A DNA stretch of 64,000 nucleotides from JAXLWB01 sp046328715 (GTDB taxonomy: Bacteria > Chloroflexota > Anaerolineae > Caldilineales > Caldilineaceae): positions 223,478-287,477 of the forward strand of contig JAXLWB010000007.1 in assembly GCA_046328715.1 (NCBI GenBank). The letters run 5' to 3'. The translations under genes were made by a program, and so were the position numbers. Under the pieces are notes generated by a model. That model made no database searches and was not told where the DNA came from. It worked only from the letters and a program-made list of their open reading frames with translations. Positions 8,734 to 16,007 of this stretch are shown in pieces. How positions within the stretch are numbered: position 1 is the stretch's first letter; every line of letters starts with the position of its first letter.

Positions 8734-9816
8734 ATGGCGCAATTTAATGGTCTCAACATGAACATGGGCAATCTTTCTCTGCTTTCTAAAGCAGAGACAC
8801 GTTCGATCAGCCCCGAAAATTTTACGGGAGCAAAGGGTGCAGGCGGGATGGCAACCGAAGGAACTGGTGCCAGTTGCGCGCGTGACCTCGGTCAAAGCTG
8901 GAAAATTTCACCGTCGATTGTGATCAAATCAGGTGAGACCTTTACGCTGGCTGATATTGAGGGCGAAGGAGCGATTCAACAGATCTGGATGACACCGACC
9001 GGCAACTGGCGCTACAGCATCATCCGCATCTACTGGGACGATCAAGAGCAGCCTTCGGTGGAATGTCCGGTAGGTGATTTCTTTGGCATGGGCTGGGGCA
9101 AGTTTGCGCCGCTCAACTCGCTGGCGGTTTGCGTCAATCCGGGCAGTGCCTTCAACTGCTACTGGGAGATGCCCTTTCGAAAGCGCTGTCGTATCACTTT
9201 TACCAACATTGCCGACGAAGAGATGCGTCTCTATTACCAGATCAACTACACCTTGACCGAGGTGCCGGAACATGTCGGCTACTTCCACGCTCAGTTCCGC
9301 CGCAGTAACCCGCTGCCTTACAAGACCGATTATACGATCCTCGATGGGGTACGCGGGCAGGGGCATTATGTGGGTGTCTACATGGCCTGGGGCGTCAATA
9401 ACACTGGCTGGTGGGGCGAGGGCGAGATCAAATTCTTTATGGATGGCGATAGCCAGTGGCCCACGATCTGCGGCACAGGCACCGAGGATTACTTCTGTGG
9501 TTCTTACAACTTTGAGAACAGAGAGACCAAACAATACCAGGAGTTCAGTACGCCCTATGCGGGTTTGCACCAGGTATTGCGCCCCGATGGCGTCTATCGC
9601 TCGCAGCAGCGCTTTGGCCTCTATCGCTGGCATATCATGGACCCGATCCGCTTCCGCAAGGATCTGCGCGTGACGATCCAGGCTCTGGGCTGGCGTAGCG
9701 GCGGTCGTTACTTGCCTCTGCAAGACGACATCGCCTCAGTTGCCTTCTGGTATCAAAGCTTGCCCACCGCGCCCTTCCCCGCCCTGCCCGATCGAGATTA
9801 TTTGGAAGTGATTTAA
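8734..9816 (+). CDS. DUF2961 / GH172 family glycoside hydrolase
   Basis: A 360-residue protein of the DUF2961 family, classified as glycoside hydrolase family 172. Known members act on difructose dianhydride and on arabinan or fructan-type linkages. Typical features are 'GEGAIQQIWMT', 'PVGDFFGMGWG', the acidic 'GTGTEDYF' motif and 'YRWHIMDPIRF'. There is no signal peptide, so it should act in the cytoplasm, perhaps on imported oligosaccharides. Length is usual for the single-domain group. An AAAGGAG ribosome site precedes the ATG by about 10 bases. The sugar permease at the window start fits a carbohydrate-using lifestyle but is too far away to be a partner. The exact substrate is not known. 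Confidence 0.88.
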   Translation: MAQFNGLNMNMGNLSLLSKAETRSISPENFTGAKGAGGMATEGTGASCARDLGQSWKISPSIVIKSGETFTLADIEGEGAIQQIWMTPTGNWRYSIIRIYWDDQEQPSVECPVGDFFGMGWGKFAPLNSLAVCVNPGSAFNCYWEMPFRKRCRITFTNIADEEMRLYYQINYTLTEVPEHVGYFHAQFRRSNPLPYKTDYTILDGVRGQGHYVGVYMAWGVNNTGWWGEGEIKFFMDGDSQWPTICGTGTEDYFCGSYNFENRETKQYQEFSTPYAGLHQVLRPDGVYRSQQRFGLYRWHIMDPIRFRKDLRVTIQALGWRSGGRYLPLQDDIASVAFWYQSLPTAPFPALPDRDYLEVI

Positions 9817-9859
9817 GAAGAGTAGCAAAGGGGCAGAGTGGCAGAGTAAATTTCGTCTT

Positions 9860-9915
9860 CCTTCTGTCCGTGTTTAGTCTTTGTGCGAGTGGACTGACTA
9901 AACATGGACAGAAGG
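9860..9915. terminator. 20-bp hairpin between convergent genes
   Basis: Arms 9860-9879 and 9896-9915 pair over 20 positions with one G-U wobble around a 16-base loop, between the GH172 gene and the convergent PPOX gene. A likely bidirectional terminator. Its GGACAGAAG core is shared with the repeat at 47655-47795. Confidence 0.65.
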
Positions 9916-9955
9916 AACGCGAAAGTATTTTACTTGCAACCCGCAACCCGCTTTT

Positions 9956-10336
9956 CTACCCCTCTCGAATCTCAATATAGTACGGTTCTGTTTTCCGAAA
10001 CATACCAATTAGCCCAAAAAGTCGCTTCTGCCAGCCATATTTCTGGGTGATGATTTGATCAGCGTGTTTATGCGCCTCCTGCGGAAGGAGCCGTGCTATA
10101 CCGCTTTGCACCTCTCCCAAGGGTTTGCCGGAGCGGTCGCAGGGGCCGACTTGGACTTTGCCGTTGTTGCGGATGCGCTTCACCTTGCCCGATTCGCCGG
10201 AGGTGAAGACATAGATCTTGTCCCCTTCCTGGGCAAACCAAACCGGGGTCACCACGGCGACCCCGGTCTTGCGATAGGTGGTGAGGTTCATAAAGCTATG
10301 ACCTTGCAGATGAGGAAATGACGTTTTTGAGGGCAT
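9956..10336 (-). CDS. PPOX-class flavin/F420-dependent oxidoreductase
   Basis: A 126-residue split-barrel protein of the pyridoxamine-phosphate-oxidase-like superfamily. It is closest in pattern to the small PPOX-class F420-dependent group (Rv2061-like). Characteristic features are 'TTYRKTGVAVVTPVWF', 'YVFTSGESGKVKRIRNNGKVQ' and a terminal 'EPYYIEIREG'. Members bind FMN or F420 and reduce small molecules or quinones, and the true substrate is open. A GGAG site lies 8 bases before the ATG. It stands upstream of nnr on the same strand, but a 180-base repeat-filled gap makes an operon uncertain. Confidence 0.82.
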   Translation of the reverse strand: MPSKTSFPHLQGHSFMNLTTYRKTGVAVVTPVWFAQEGDKIYVFTSGESGKVKRIRNNGKVQVGPCDRSGKPLGEVQSGIARLLPQEAHKHADQIITQKYGWQKRLFGLIGMFRKTEPYYIEIREG

Positions 10337-10374
10337 ACAGAAACTCCGTAGAAATAAGGCAACGATTCAACATT

Positions 10375-10456
10375 AGAGACGCGGATATTTGGTAACGCAG
10401 ATTTCTGCGGTAGAGACAAGCGAGCCGCACATCCTAATATCCGTGTCTCTACCGCA
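10375..10456. repeat. Overlapping inverted repeats with competing pairings
   Basis: The right arm 10436-10456 can pair with 10375-10389 (15 positions, one wobble) or, through its GTCTCT core, with 10406-10417 (12 bp perfect). A small hairpin at 10396-10409 lies between. This fills most of the 10337-10520 gap, where no gene is seen. Confidence 0.55.
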
Positions 10457-10520
10457 CTCTGAGCAGTTACAAAATAAGCACAGATTTACAACAAGTAAAA
10501 CAAGGATGACAAGAGCAACA

Positions 10521-12098
10521 TTATCTTGTCATCAACCTTCCTAATACATCCGATGCCAACACGCCAGCTCGACCAATCTCCGCTTCGCAGCGCAACCCAG
10601 CCTGCCCATGTAGCCAACTACCCAAACAGGCTGCTTGAAACGATTCGACGCCCTGTGTCATCAGCCCGGCAATCGTACCGGCCAGCACGTCGCCAGTTCC
10701 CGCCGTGGCTAAGGCGGGTGTGGCAATCGGCAGCACCGCCAATCGGCCATCCGGGTCGGCGATGACGGTGTAGGGGCCTTTCAGCAGCACCACACATTGC
10801 CACTCCGCCGCCTTCTGACGAGCGAGTTGCCAGCGATTATCAGTCACTTCCTTGACCGAAATGTTACAGAGCCGCGACATCTCCGCCGGATGGGGAGTGA
10901 TGACACTGTGCATAGGCAGGGCAGTATGCCAATCGCTCATTTGGGCGACGATATTAAGTCCATCGGCGTCCACAACCATTCGTAATTCGTAACTCGTAAC
11001 TCGTAATTCTGCGAGTAGCCTAGCTACAAATTCTCTGGTCGCATCTGTGTTGCCGAGACCGCAGCCAAGGAGTAGAACATTATACCCTTCGAGGGACGTT
11101 ACTAATTTGTCGGCTGCGTCACTGTTGAGAAAGCCATCGCTGTGTGGCAATGGCAGCCAGGTCGATTCAACTAGTTTGGCGGCGGCAATGCTCCAGACTG
11201 GCTGAGCGACTGCCCCTGTCACCAATCCTGCACCGACGCGTCCTGCCGCAGCCAGTGAAAGATAAGCTGCACCCGGATAATTGACACAACCGACCGCTGC
11301 CATCAGTTTGCCAAAGGTACCTTTGTGGCTCAGCCGAGGACGTTGCGGCAGCCAGGGCTGCACCATCTCGGCGCTTAGCACAAAGGTTTTCAACCCAGCG
11401 CTGAGGTCGGGTGCAATGCCAATATCCGTCACGACGATTTCGCCGCAAAGTTCAGCGCCCGGAAACAGATAATGTCCCACTTTGGCGTGAGCAAAGGTCA
11501 CTGTCAGATCAGCGGGCAAAGTGTGTGGATCAACCGCACCGGTGTCGCAGTTCAAGCCACTGGGACAATCTACCGCAACGACGTGCAGGGGGGAATCGCC
11601 TTGTCGGCGTGCTTTCACTTGCTCGCCTACCAGATCCAAGATGGCGGCCAACTGGCCTTCAACTGCTCGATTCGCGCCTGTGCCTAAGAGTGCATCGACC
11701 ACGATCGACGATTCGCTCAGCCAGCCACGAAGCTGAGCAAGATCAGGATCACTATCGGCATGCTGGATCGGAATTCCCAACGCCGCTAGTTTGGCAAGAT
11801 GTTGTTCATAGTCGTGTGCCGGGTCGGTCTGGCGCTTCCAAAGGTAGACACGCGCTGTAATCGCCATTTCGTGCAAGTAACGAGCGCAGACTAATCCATC
11901 GCCGCCATTGTTGCCAGGACCAACTAAAAGCAGACAAGGAGAGGGGGAGAGAGGGAAAGGGGGAGAGGGTCGTAAAATGACTTCTGCGACTGACTTGCCA
12001 GCAAGCTCCATCATGGTCGCATAGGAGTGTCCACCGGCATCGGCGCGGTGCTCCAATTCCTGCATCTCCGCCACCGTCACTAAAAAAGGATTCCCCAT
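10521..12098 (-). CDS. nnr: Bifunctional NAD(P)H-hydrate epimerase / ADP-dependent NAD(P)HX dehydratase
   Basis: Repairs hydrated NADH and NADPH. The N-terminal YjeF_N epimerase domain shows 'GPGNNGGDGLVCARYL' and 'VVDALLGTG'. The C-terminal ribokinase-like dehydratase shows 'HKGTFGKLMAAVG', 'VVDADGLN', 'ITPHPAEMSRL' and the 'GTGDVLAGTIAG' phosphate-binding motif. The total of 525 residues is slightly long because two low-complexity inserts are present. One ('SPPFPLSPSP') precedes the epimerase glycine motif. The other ('ELRVTSYELR') precedes 'VVDADGLN'. Both are encoded by repeats of the kind otherwise found between genes and keep the frame open. Cytoplasmic housekeeping enzyme; assignment secure. 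Confidence 0.95.
   Translation of the reverse strand: MGNPFLVTVAEMQELEHRADAGGHSYATMMELAGKSVAEVILRPSPPFPLSPSPCLLLVGPGNNGGDGLVCARYLHEMAITARVYLWKRQTDPAHDYEQHLAKLAALGIPIQHADSDPDLAQLRGWLSESSIVVDALLGTGANRAVEGQLAAILDLVGEQVKARRQGDSPLHVVAVDCPSGLNCDTGAVDPHTLPADLTVTFAHAKVGHYLFPGAELCGEIVVTDIGIAPDLSAGLKTFVLSAEMVQPWLPQRPRLSHKGTFGKLMAAVGCVNYPGAAYLSLAAAGRVGAGLVTGAVAQPVWSIAAAKLVESTWLPLPHSDGFLNSDAADKLVTSLEGYNVLLLGCGLGNTDATREFVARLLAELRVTSYELRMVVDADGLNIVAQMSDWHTALPMHSVITPHPAEMSRLCNISVKEVTDNRWQLARQKAAEWQCVVLLKGPYTVIADPDGRLAVLPIATPALATAGTGDVLAGTIAGLMTQGVESFQAACLGSWLHGQAGLRCEAEIGRAGVLASDVLGRLMTR
10982..11010. repeat. GTAAYTC heptamer array inside nnr
   Basis: Four tandem heptamers (GTAATTC, GTAACTC, GTAACTC, GTAATTC) lie within the dehydratase half of nnr and encode an in-frame insert. 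The reverse-complement word is found intergenically at 8401-8425. Confidence 0.75.
11936..11975. repeat. Polypurine low-complexity insert inside nnr
   Basis: A GGAGAGGGGGAGAG-like tract, purine on the plus strand, encodes a Pro/Ser/Phe insert just before the epimerase glycine-rich motif. It looks like another intergenic-type repeat captured in frame. Confidence 0.6.
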
Positions 12099-12123
12099 CT
12101 CTCCACCTCCCTATCACCCTAAC

Positions 12124-12762
12124 TTACCCTCTTCGATCCACCTCAAACTCCGGCGGCGGTGCGGCGAGTCCCATCTCTTGCAGTAGGCCCACGGTGCCAA
12201 TGTTCTGTGTCAGCGCAATCAACGCTGGTAGAAGCAGCGGCAACGGCAAGACCACCGCGACCGAAATGACGATCCACAAAATCTGAAAGAGCAGGAGCAA
12301 CAGCGTATAGAGCGGATACTTGGCGGTCAACAGCGCCGCGTTGCGAAGGGCCAGGCGAATGTTTGGTTCATCCTGTTGCCAATAGAGCGGGTAGACATAT
12401 TGCGCCAGCATCAACCAAACCAGTAGGATCCAGAGCCACATCAGGCTTAAATAGCGGATGACCCCGGCGCTGTTGGCATAAAACCAAATGTTAAAGACCA
12501 GCGCCGGAGGAACCAGAACGCTGAACAGAAATAGAATGTAGCCACGCCGCACATGGCTACGTGCACTCTCCCAAAAGAAGCCTGAATCAGCCCGTTTGTA
12601 GTTGGCCAGCCGATTGGCTACCTGTTGAATGCCCATGCTGGCCGGCGCACAAGTCACCACGAGAAGTGTCCCCGCCCACCAGAGTAGGCTCAACCCGACA
12701 CACAAAAAGAGTTCTTCGTAGGCGGTTCTGATCACGCGCCACATCATGGTAAATGCCTTCAT
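12124..12762 (-). CDS. DUF624/YesL-like integral membrane protein
   Basis: A 212-residue protein with about five membrane-spanning segments: near residues 18-40, 75-95, 103-128, 145-165 and 165-190. Several Trp/Tyr-rich turns and a polar N-terminus ('MKAFTMMWRVIRTAYEEL') resemble the DUF624/YesL family, which often accompanies carbohydrate ABC transporters. No catalytic motif is visible and the function is unknown. A GAGGA site precedes the ATG. The stop lies 25 bases before the nnr start on the same strand, so nnr may be co-transcribed downstream. Confidence 0.65.
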   Translation of the reverse strand: MKAFTMMWRVIRTAYEELFLCVGLSLLWWAGTLLVVTCAPASMGIQQVANRLANYKRADSGFFWESARSHVRRGYILFLFSVLVPPALVFNIWFYANSAGVIRYLSLMWLWILLVWLMLAQYVYPLYWQQDEPNIRLALRNAALLTAKYPLYTLLLLLFQILWIVISVAVVLPLPLLLPALIALTQNIGTVGLLQEMGLAAPPPEFEVDRRG

Positions 12763-12780
12763 CGTGGATCCTCGTTGAAT

Positions 12781-12844
12781 TTAATCTCCTAATCTCCGAT
12801 CTCTAGGATCATTGAGATTAAGAGACTGAGAGATTGAGAGATTA
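12781..12844. repeat. Octamer AATCTC/GAGATT self-complementary array
   Basis: Words of the form AATCTCCT are followed by GAGATTGA-type words with an 8-base period, so the two halves pair as a hairpin. It fills the gap between the XRE and DUF624 genes. Relatives are at 35060-35143 and 36021-36094. Confidence 0.65.
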
Positions 12845-12846
12845 TT

Positions 12847-13731
12847 TTACTCTGCCTCGTACGGCCAAGCGATAAATTTCTGTACGCCGATGCCCTTGCG
12901 ATTGATGATCGACTCGACCGCTTCGGAGGTATGGCGGGTGCGCGGCAAAAAGGTGACAAGATAGAGCGCCCCTTCGCTGGTTAAGGTGGCGCTGACGTGC
13001 GAAACAAAGCTCACTGCCCCATAGGCGGGGTGATGATACTCGTAGCTCGACCACTCAAAGGTGAGTTCTTCGGCGTAAATTTGCGTGTTAAACCAAATAT
13101 CACGAAACGAAGGATACTCCGATACCTCAGCCAGGATCGCCTTGAAACGCGGCGTGTAGCGATATTTGAGCGATGCCATGCGAAAAAAGAGCACGACACT
13201 GGTGGCACGGGCAAACCAATGCTCGCCCAACATCGAGCGGAAGGGTGACTGGGGTGAAAAGACAAAGCGCATCAAGTTAAACCCGCTGGCAAAGGAAGGA
13301 GCATTCTGCAACATCGTCTCTGGTACACAGAGCAGTTCTGTAACGACTGTGTTGCCTGCAATCACATTGGCATAGGGATCGTGGAGATAGGCGGGCACAC
13401 GCACATCGCCGAGCAACCGGGTCAGCGTGCGCAAGGTTTCTTCTGAACGGTCGCGGATCGTCTTGTGGGGGGCAGAATCGACTTCGGCGGCTGCGGTGTA
13501 AAGCTCCACCTGTTCACCGGCAGTCAGTTTGAGCGCGCGTGCCAACTGCGTCAGCGTCTGCGGGTCGAGATTCATCTTTTTGCCCTGCTCCAACTGGGCA
13601 ATCGTCTTCTCGGCCAGGTTCGCTTCCTTAGCCAGCTTGCTCTGCGTCCACACCCCCATCCCGCGCGCCGAAAACTCAATATGCTCTTCACGCAGCGCAG
13701 CGATCAATTTGCCAAATTCTTTACGGTTCAT
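12847..13731 (-). CDS. XRE-family regulator with MmyB-like ligand-binding domain
   Basis: A 294-residue transcription factor. Residues about 5-75 form a Cro/CI-type helix-turn-helix ('TQSKLAKEANLAEKTIAQLEQGKKMNLDP'-like region, here with the usual 'LAKEA...I..LE.G' spacing). The rest matches the MmyB-like domain ('YLHDPYANVIAGN', 'NLMRFVFSP', 'FRDIWF', 'YHHPAYGAVSF'), a PAS-like fold thought to bind fatty acids. Targets are not evident. It stands alone on the minus strand, facing a divergent membrane-protein gene across about 180 bases, so autoregulation of that gap is plausible. There is no convincing Shine-Dalgarno. Confidence 0.85.
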   Translation of the reverse strand: MNRKEFGKLIAALREEHIEFSARGMGVWTQSKLAKEANLAEKTIAQLEQGKKMNLDPQTLTQLARALKLTAGEQVELYTAAAEVDSAPHKTIRDRSEETLRTLTRLLGDVRVPAYLHDPYANVIAGNTVVTELLCVPETMLQNAPSFASGFNLMRFVFSPQSPFRSMLGEHWFARATSVVLFFRMASLKYRYTPRFKAILAEVSEYPSFRDIWFNTQIYAEELTFEWSSYEYHHPAYGAVSFVSHVSATLTSEGALYLVTFLPRTRHTSEAVESIINRKGIGVQKFIAWPYEAE

Positions 13732-13866
13732 AGTGGGGTATTATCACTGTCATTTTTCTGCCACTTCAATCGCCATTTCTCTGATTGTACACTGCCAAAA
13801 AGCAATCGGCAATCTGTTCGAAAGCTGGGGATTTTTCACTAGAGCAAGATTGGTTATTGAGGTAGA

Positions 13867-13914
13867 ATGAAAGTGAAAGTCGTAGTACCTGTTTGGGCTT
13901 TATTTCCCAGTTGA
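13867..13914 (+). CDS. Possible 15-codon leader peptide, TGATG-coupled
   Basis: A short frame starting at an ATG behind a GAGG site (MKVKVVVPVWALFPS). Its TGA overlaps the ATG of the next gene by one base. It could be a leader peptide giving translational coupling, or the original start of the next gene separated by a frameshift. Confidence 0.3.
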   Translation: MKVKVVVPVWALFPS

Positions 13915-15005
13915 TGGTTTTAGTCGGCGTAGTTTTTATGAAATTATATTTTGCGCAAAATGCTTCTGCTGTCCACTGGCGAAGATACGCCCTCTTTCTG
14001 AGTTTGCTCTATTTTGTTGCTGCGTGTGTCTCACCTGCACTGTTGATGAGATCTAGGATTCAGTATGGTCTGGAGTTGTTAGTAGGTGGCTGGCTGGCAG
14101 TTCTTTTCAGGCTAAATTTTGCGTGGTTGGCAAACCCCTGTTATTTTGCCGCTTTAATCTGTTTTATCCATTGGCGGCGCGGCGCAAAGATAGTGTATAG
14201 CTCTCTTGCACTCTTCTTTGCACTGCTAACACTCCGGCTTTTCTCAAATCCTATAGGTGAGATGGGTGGTTTACTTGTCGGTTTTGGAGCGGGTTTCTAC
14301 TTCTGGATGATAAGTATTCTGATCCTATTTTACGCCGCATTGGCAGATACAAAAACAGGCGATGCCTTTTTTCGATATACGCTACCCAAGGTGCGCTTAG
14401 GAGAACGGTCATTTCCGAGTGCATTGCTTGTTACACTGTTGCTTTCGTTGCCAGCAATCACAGTCGGCGGTTGGTATTTGAGTAAATCTTATATCTCTTA
14501 TCGAGAATATCAAGAGTATCGTCGCAATCATCCAATCCAAATCAATTACGCTGCCACAAGCGAAGCTGTCGCAAAATCTGAATCGATCAGTCTCGTTGGT
14601 GGTAGCGACAGTGCAATTGATTGGAATCAAGATGGTCAACTGGATGTGGTTTATATCAGCATGAATCTGGCTGGAGTAGAGCCAGGCAATTATTACTGGT
14701 CTGCATCGATGACAGCAGATAAACAATCCGGCTCATATTCAGAAAAGAAAATTTACAGTGAGGAAGGTGATGGATGGTTTGATACATCAACACCTATCAC
14801 CATGAGTGTACCAGCAAATTATATGACTCGAGTCAATCACAATGGTACTTACCGAGTACATCTTCAACTGGTACAAAATTGGGATGATTCAGAAAAGCGC
14901 ACTATATATTATATCCAAGGAGAGTACATCACAAAGCCCTATAATTCTCGCCAGTTTTTACCTGTGGATAGAGGCGAAAGACCGCCGTTGGATTCGAGCA
15001 AGTAA
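13914..15005 (+). CDS. Unrecognised multi-pass membrane protein with extracytoplasmic domain
   Basis: A product of about 363 residues from the ATG at 13914. A TTG at 13893 is an alternative start. Roughly six hydrophobic segments occupy the first 200 residues, with one more after 'LGERSFPSALLV'. The remaining 170 or so residues are polar and probably outside the cell ('YREYQEYRRNHPIQINYAA...', 'SIDWNQDGQLDVVY...'). That tail resembles a beta-sandwich with an isolated Asp-rich 'DWNQDGQLDVVY' loop, which could bind calcium. I do not recognise the family. Its AT content is higher than that of its neighbours. Start choice rests on TGATG coupling to the short leader frame. Confidence 0.6.
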   Translation: MVLVGVVFMKLYFAQNASAVHWRRYALFLSLLYFVAACVSPALLMRSRIQYGLELLVGGWLAVLFRLNFAWLANPCYFAALICFIHWRRGAKIVYSSLALFFALLTLRLFSNPIGEMGGLLVGFGAGFYFWMISILILFYAALADTKTGDAFFRYTLPKVRLGERSFPSALLVTLLLSLPAITVGGWYLSKSYISYREYQEYRRNHPIQINYAATSEAVAKSESISLVGGSDSAIDWNQDGQLDVVYISMNLAGVEPGNYYWSASMTADKQSGSYSEKKIYSEEGDGWFDTSTPITMSVPANYMTRVNHNGTYRVHLQLVQNWDDSEKRTIYYIQGEYITKPYNSRQFLPVDRGERPPLDSSK

Positions 15006-15227
15006 TCATACAACCAACTTTTGTCCACTCGTCTGAAGTTCATACGGCTGCACCAGCACATCCGCTGGTAACCAAGTCCTGATTGTAACTTGCGGATCAC
15101 CGCGAAAGAGGACAACGGCGATGAGAATTTCAGAAACTGTGCCCGTGAGCCAAGATAAGGTCCAGATCGGGGTCAAGCCACGAGCATCCATGACATGCAG
15201 ATCAGGATGGATAGTGTTCTGCCTCAT
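15006..15227 (-). CDS. Small hypothetical protein, second of an overlapping pair
   Basis: A 73-residue frame (MRQNTIHPDL...) that begins in an ATGA overlap with the stop of the small gene upstream and has GGTGGAA as ribosome site. The central 'TPIWTLSWLTGTVSEILIAVVLF' stretch is hydrophobic enough for one membrane helix. The rest is polar, ending 'PYELQTSGQKLVV'. I know no family for it. Its end abuts the convergent membrane-protein gene. Coupled starts and ordinary codon use favour a real gene, but the evidence is indirect. Confidence 0.4.
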   Translation of the reverse strand: MRQNTIHPDLHVMDARGLTPIWTLSWLTGTVSEILIAVVLFRGDPQVTIRTWLPADVLVQPYELQTSGQKLVV

Positions 15228-15331
15228 GTTTCCACCAGCAACATGAGCACATCCAGTCGAGCTGCTTCCGGGGTACCGTCGGCTGCATCCCAAAGCGTCA
15301 ATTTCTGCCAACGCAGTCTCATCTTCCTCAT
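15224..15331 (-). CDS. Tiny hypothetical protein, first of an overlapping pair
   Basis: A 35-codon frame (MRKMRLRWQKLTLWDAADG...) overlapping the next gene by the four bases ATGA. An alternative ATG at 15322 has GAGGAAG just upstream. The product is short, basic at the start and acidic at the end, and is not recognised. It could be an antitoxin-sized protein or a leader. It diverges from the HD gene across a 95-base gap. Confidence 0.35.
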   Translation of the reverse strand: MRKMRLRWQKLTLWDAADGTPEAARLDVLMLLVET

Positions 15332-15363
15332 TGCGTGGGTCGTAACATGGTTGATGCTCCTTG

Positions 15364-15372
15364 TGCTATAAT
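15364..15372 (+). promoter_or_regulatory. Extended -10 promoter for the HD gene
   Basis: TGCTATAAT matches the extended -10 consensus exactly. No good -35 lies at the right distance, as is usual for extended -10 promoters. The HD gene starts 53 bases downstream. Confidence 0.5.
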
Positions 15373-15425
15373 CTTCCAAACTGATACAAGCATCAATCCA
15401 ATATAAGAAACTCAGGACTTTACCC

Positions 15426-16002
15426 ATGACCTTACCAACACGAAGCGAAGCGATCACCCTGCTCCACGAATGGGTGCAATCCGAATCTCTGCGCCGCCAC
15501 ATGTATGCGGTGGAAGCGGCGTTGCGGGCCTATGCTCGCCACTATGGCGAAGATGAAGATCTCTGGGGGCTGACTGGCCTGCTCCACGATCTCGACTACG
15601 AGCGCTTTCCCGATATGACCGACAACGAAAATGGTCACCCGCGCGCTGGGCTCAAACTCTTTCGCCAGGCCGATTATCCGCCTGACTTGATTCACGCTGT
15701 CGAGGCTCATGCTACCTTTCTAGGCATCCCTTGCGAGTCGCTACTCGACAAAGCCTTGCTCGCCTGCGATGAGTTGACCGGTCTGATCCAGGCCAGTGCC
15801 TACGTCCGCCCGGATCGTAACCTGCGCAACGTGGAGGTCAGCTCGATCAAGAAGAAGTGGAAGGACAAAGCCTTCACCGCTGCCATTAATCGCCAGGAAA
15901 ATATGCACTTTATTGAACAACTCGGCGTTCCCCGAGGAGCATCTGCAACGGGTTCTGGATGCCATGAAGGGTATTGCCGACGAACTGGGCGTGGGAGGCT
16001 AA
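15426..16002 (+). pseudogene. HD-domain protein, one-base frameshift near the 3' end
   Basis: An HD-superfamily phosphohydrolase-like protein of about 191 residues: 'RRHMYAVEAALRAYA', 'GLLHDLDYERFP', 'AVEAHATF'. His and Asp of the HD pair are in 'LLHDLD'. Substrate unknown. From 15426 the frame is good to 'EQLGVP', then meets CCCC at 15930-15933. Reading three C instead of four continues as 'EEHLQRVLDAMKGIADELG' and stops at 16002. As written, the frame runs on into the next gene and creates an apparent 603-residue fusion. The cause may be a homopolymer error, a real mutation, or less likely +1 recoding. A GGAGG site for the next gene lies within the restored 3' end. Confidence 0.75.
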
Positions 16003-16007
16003 GTGTT

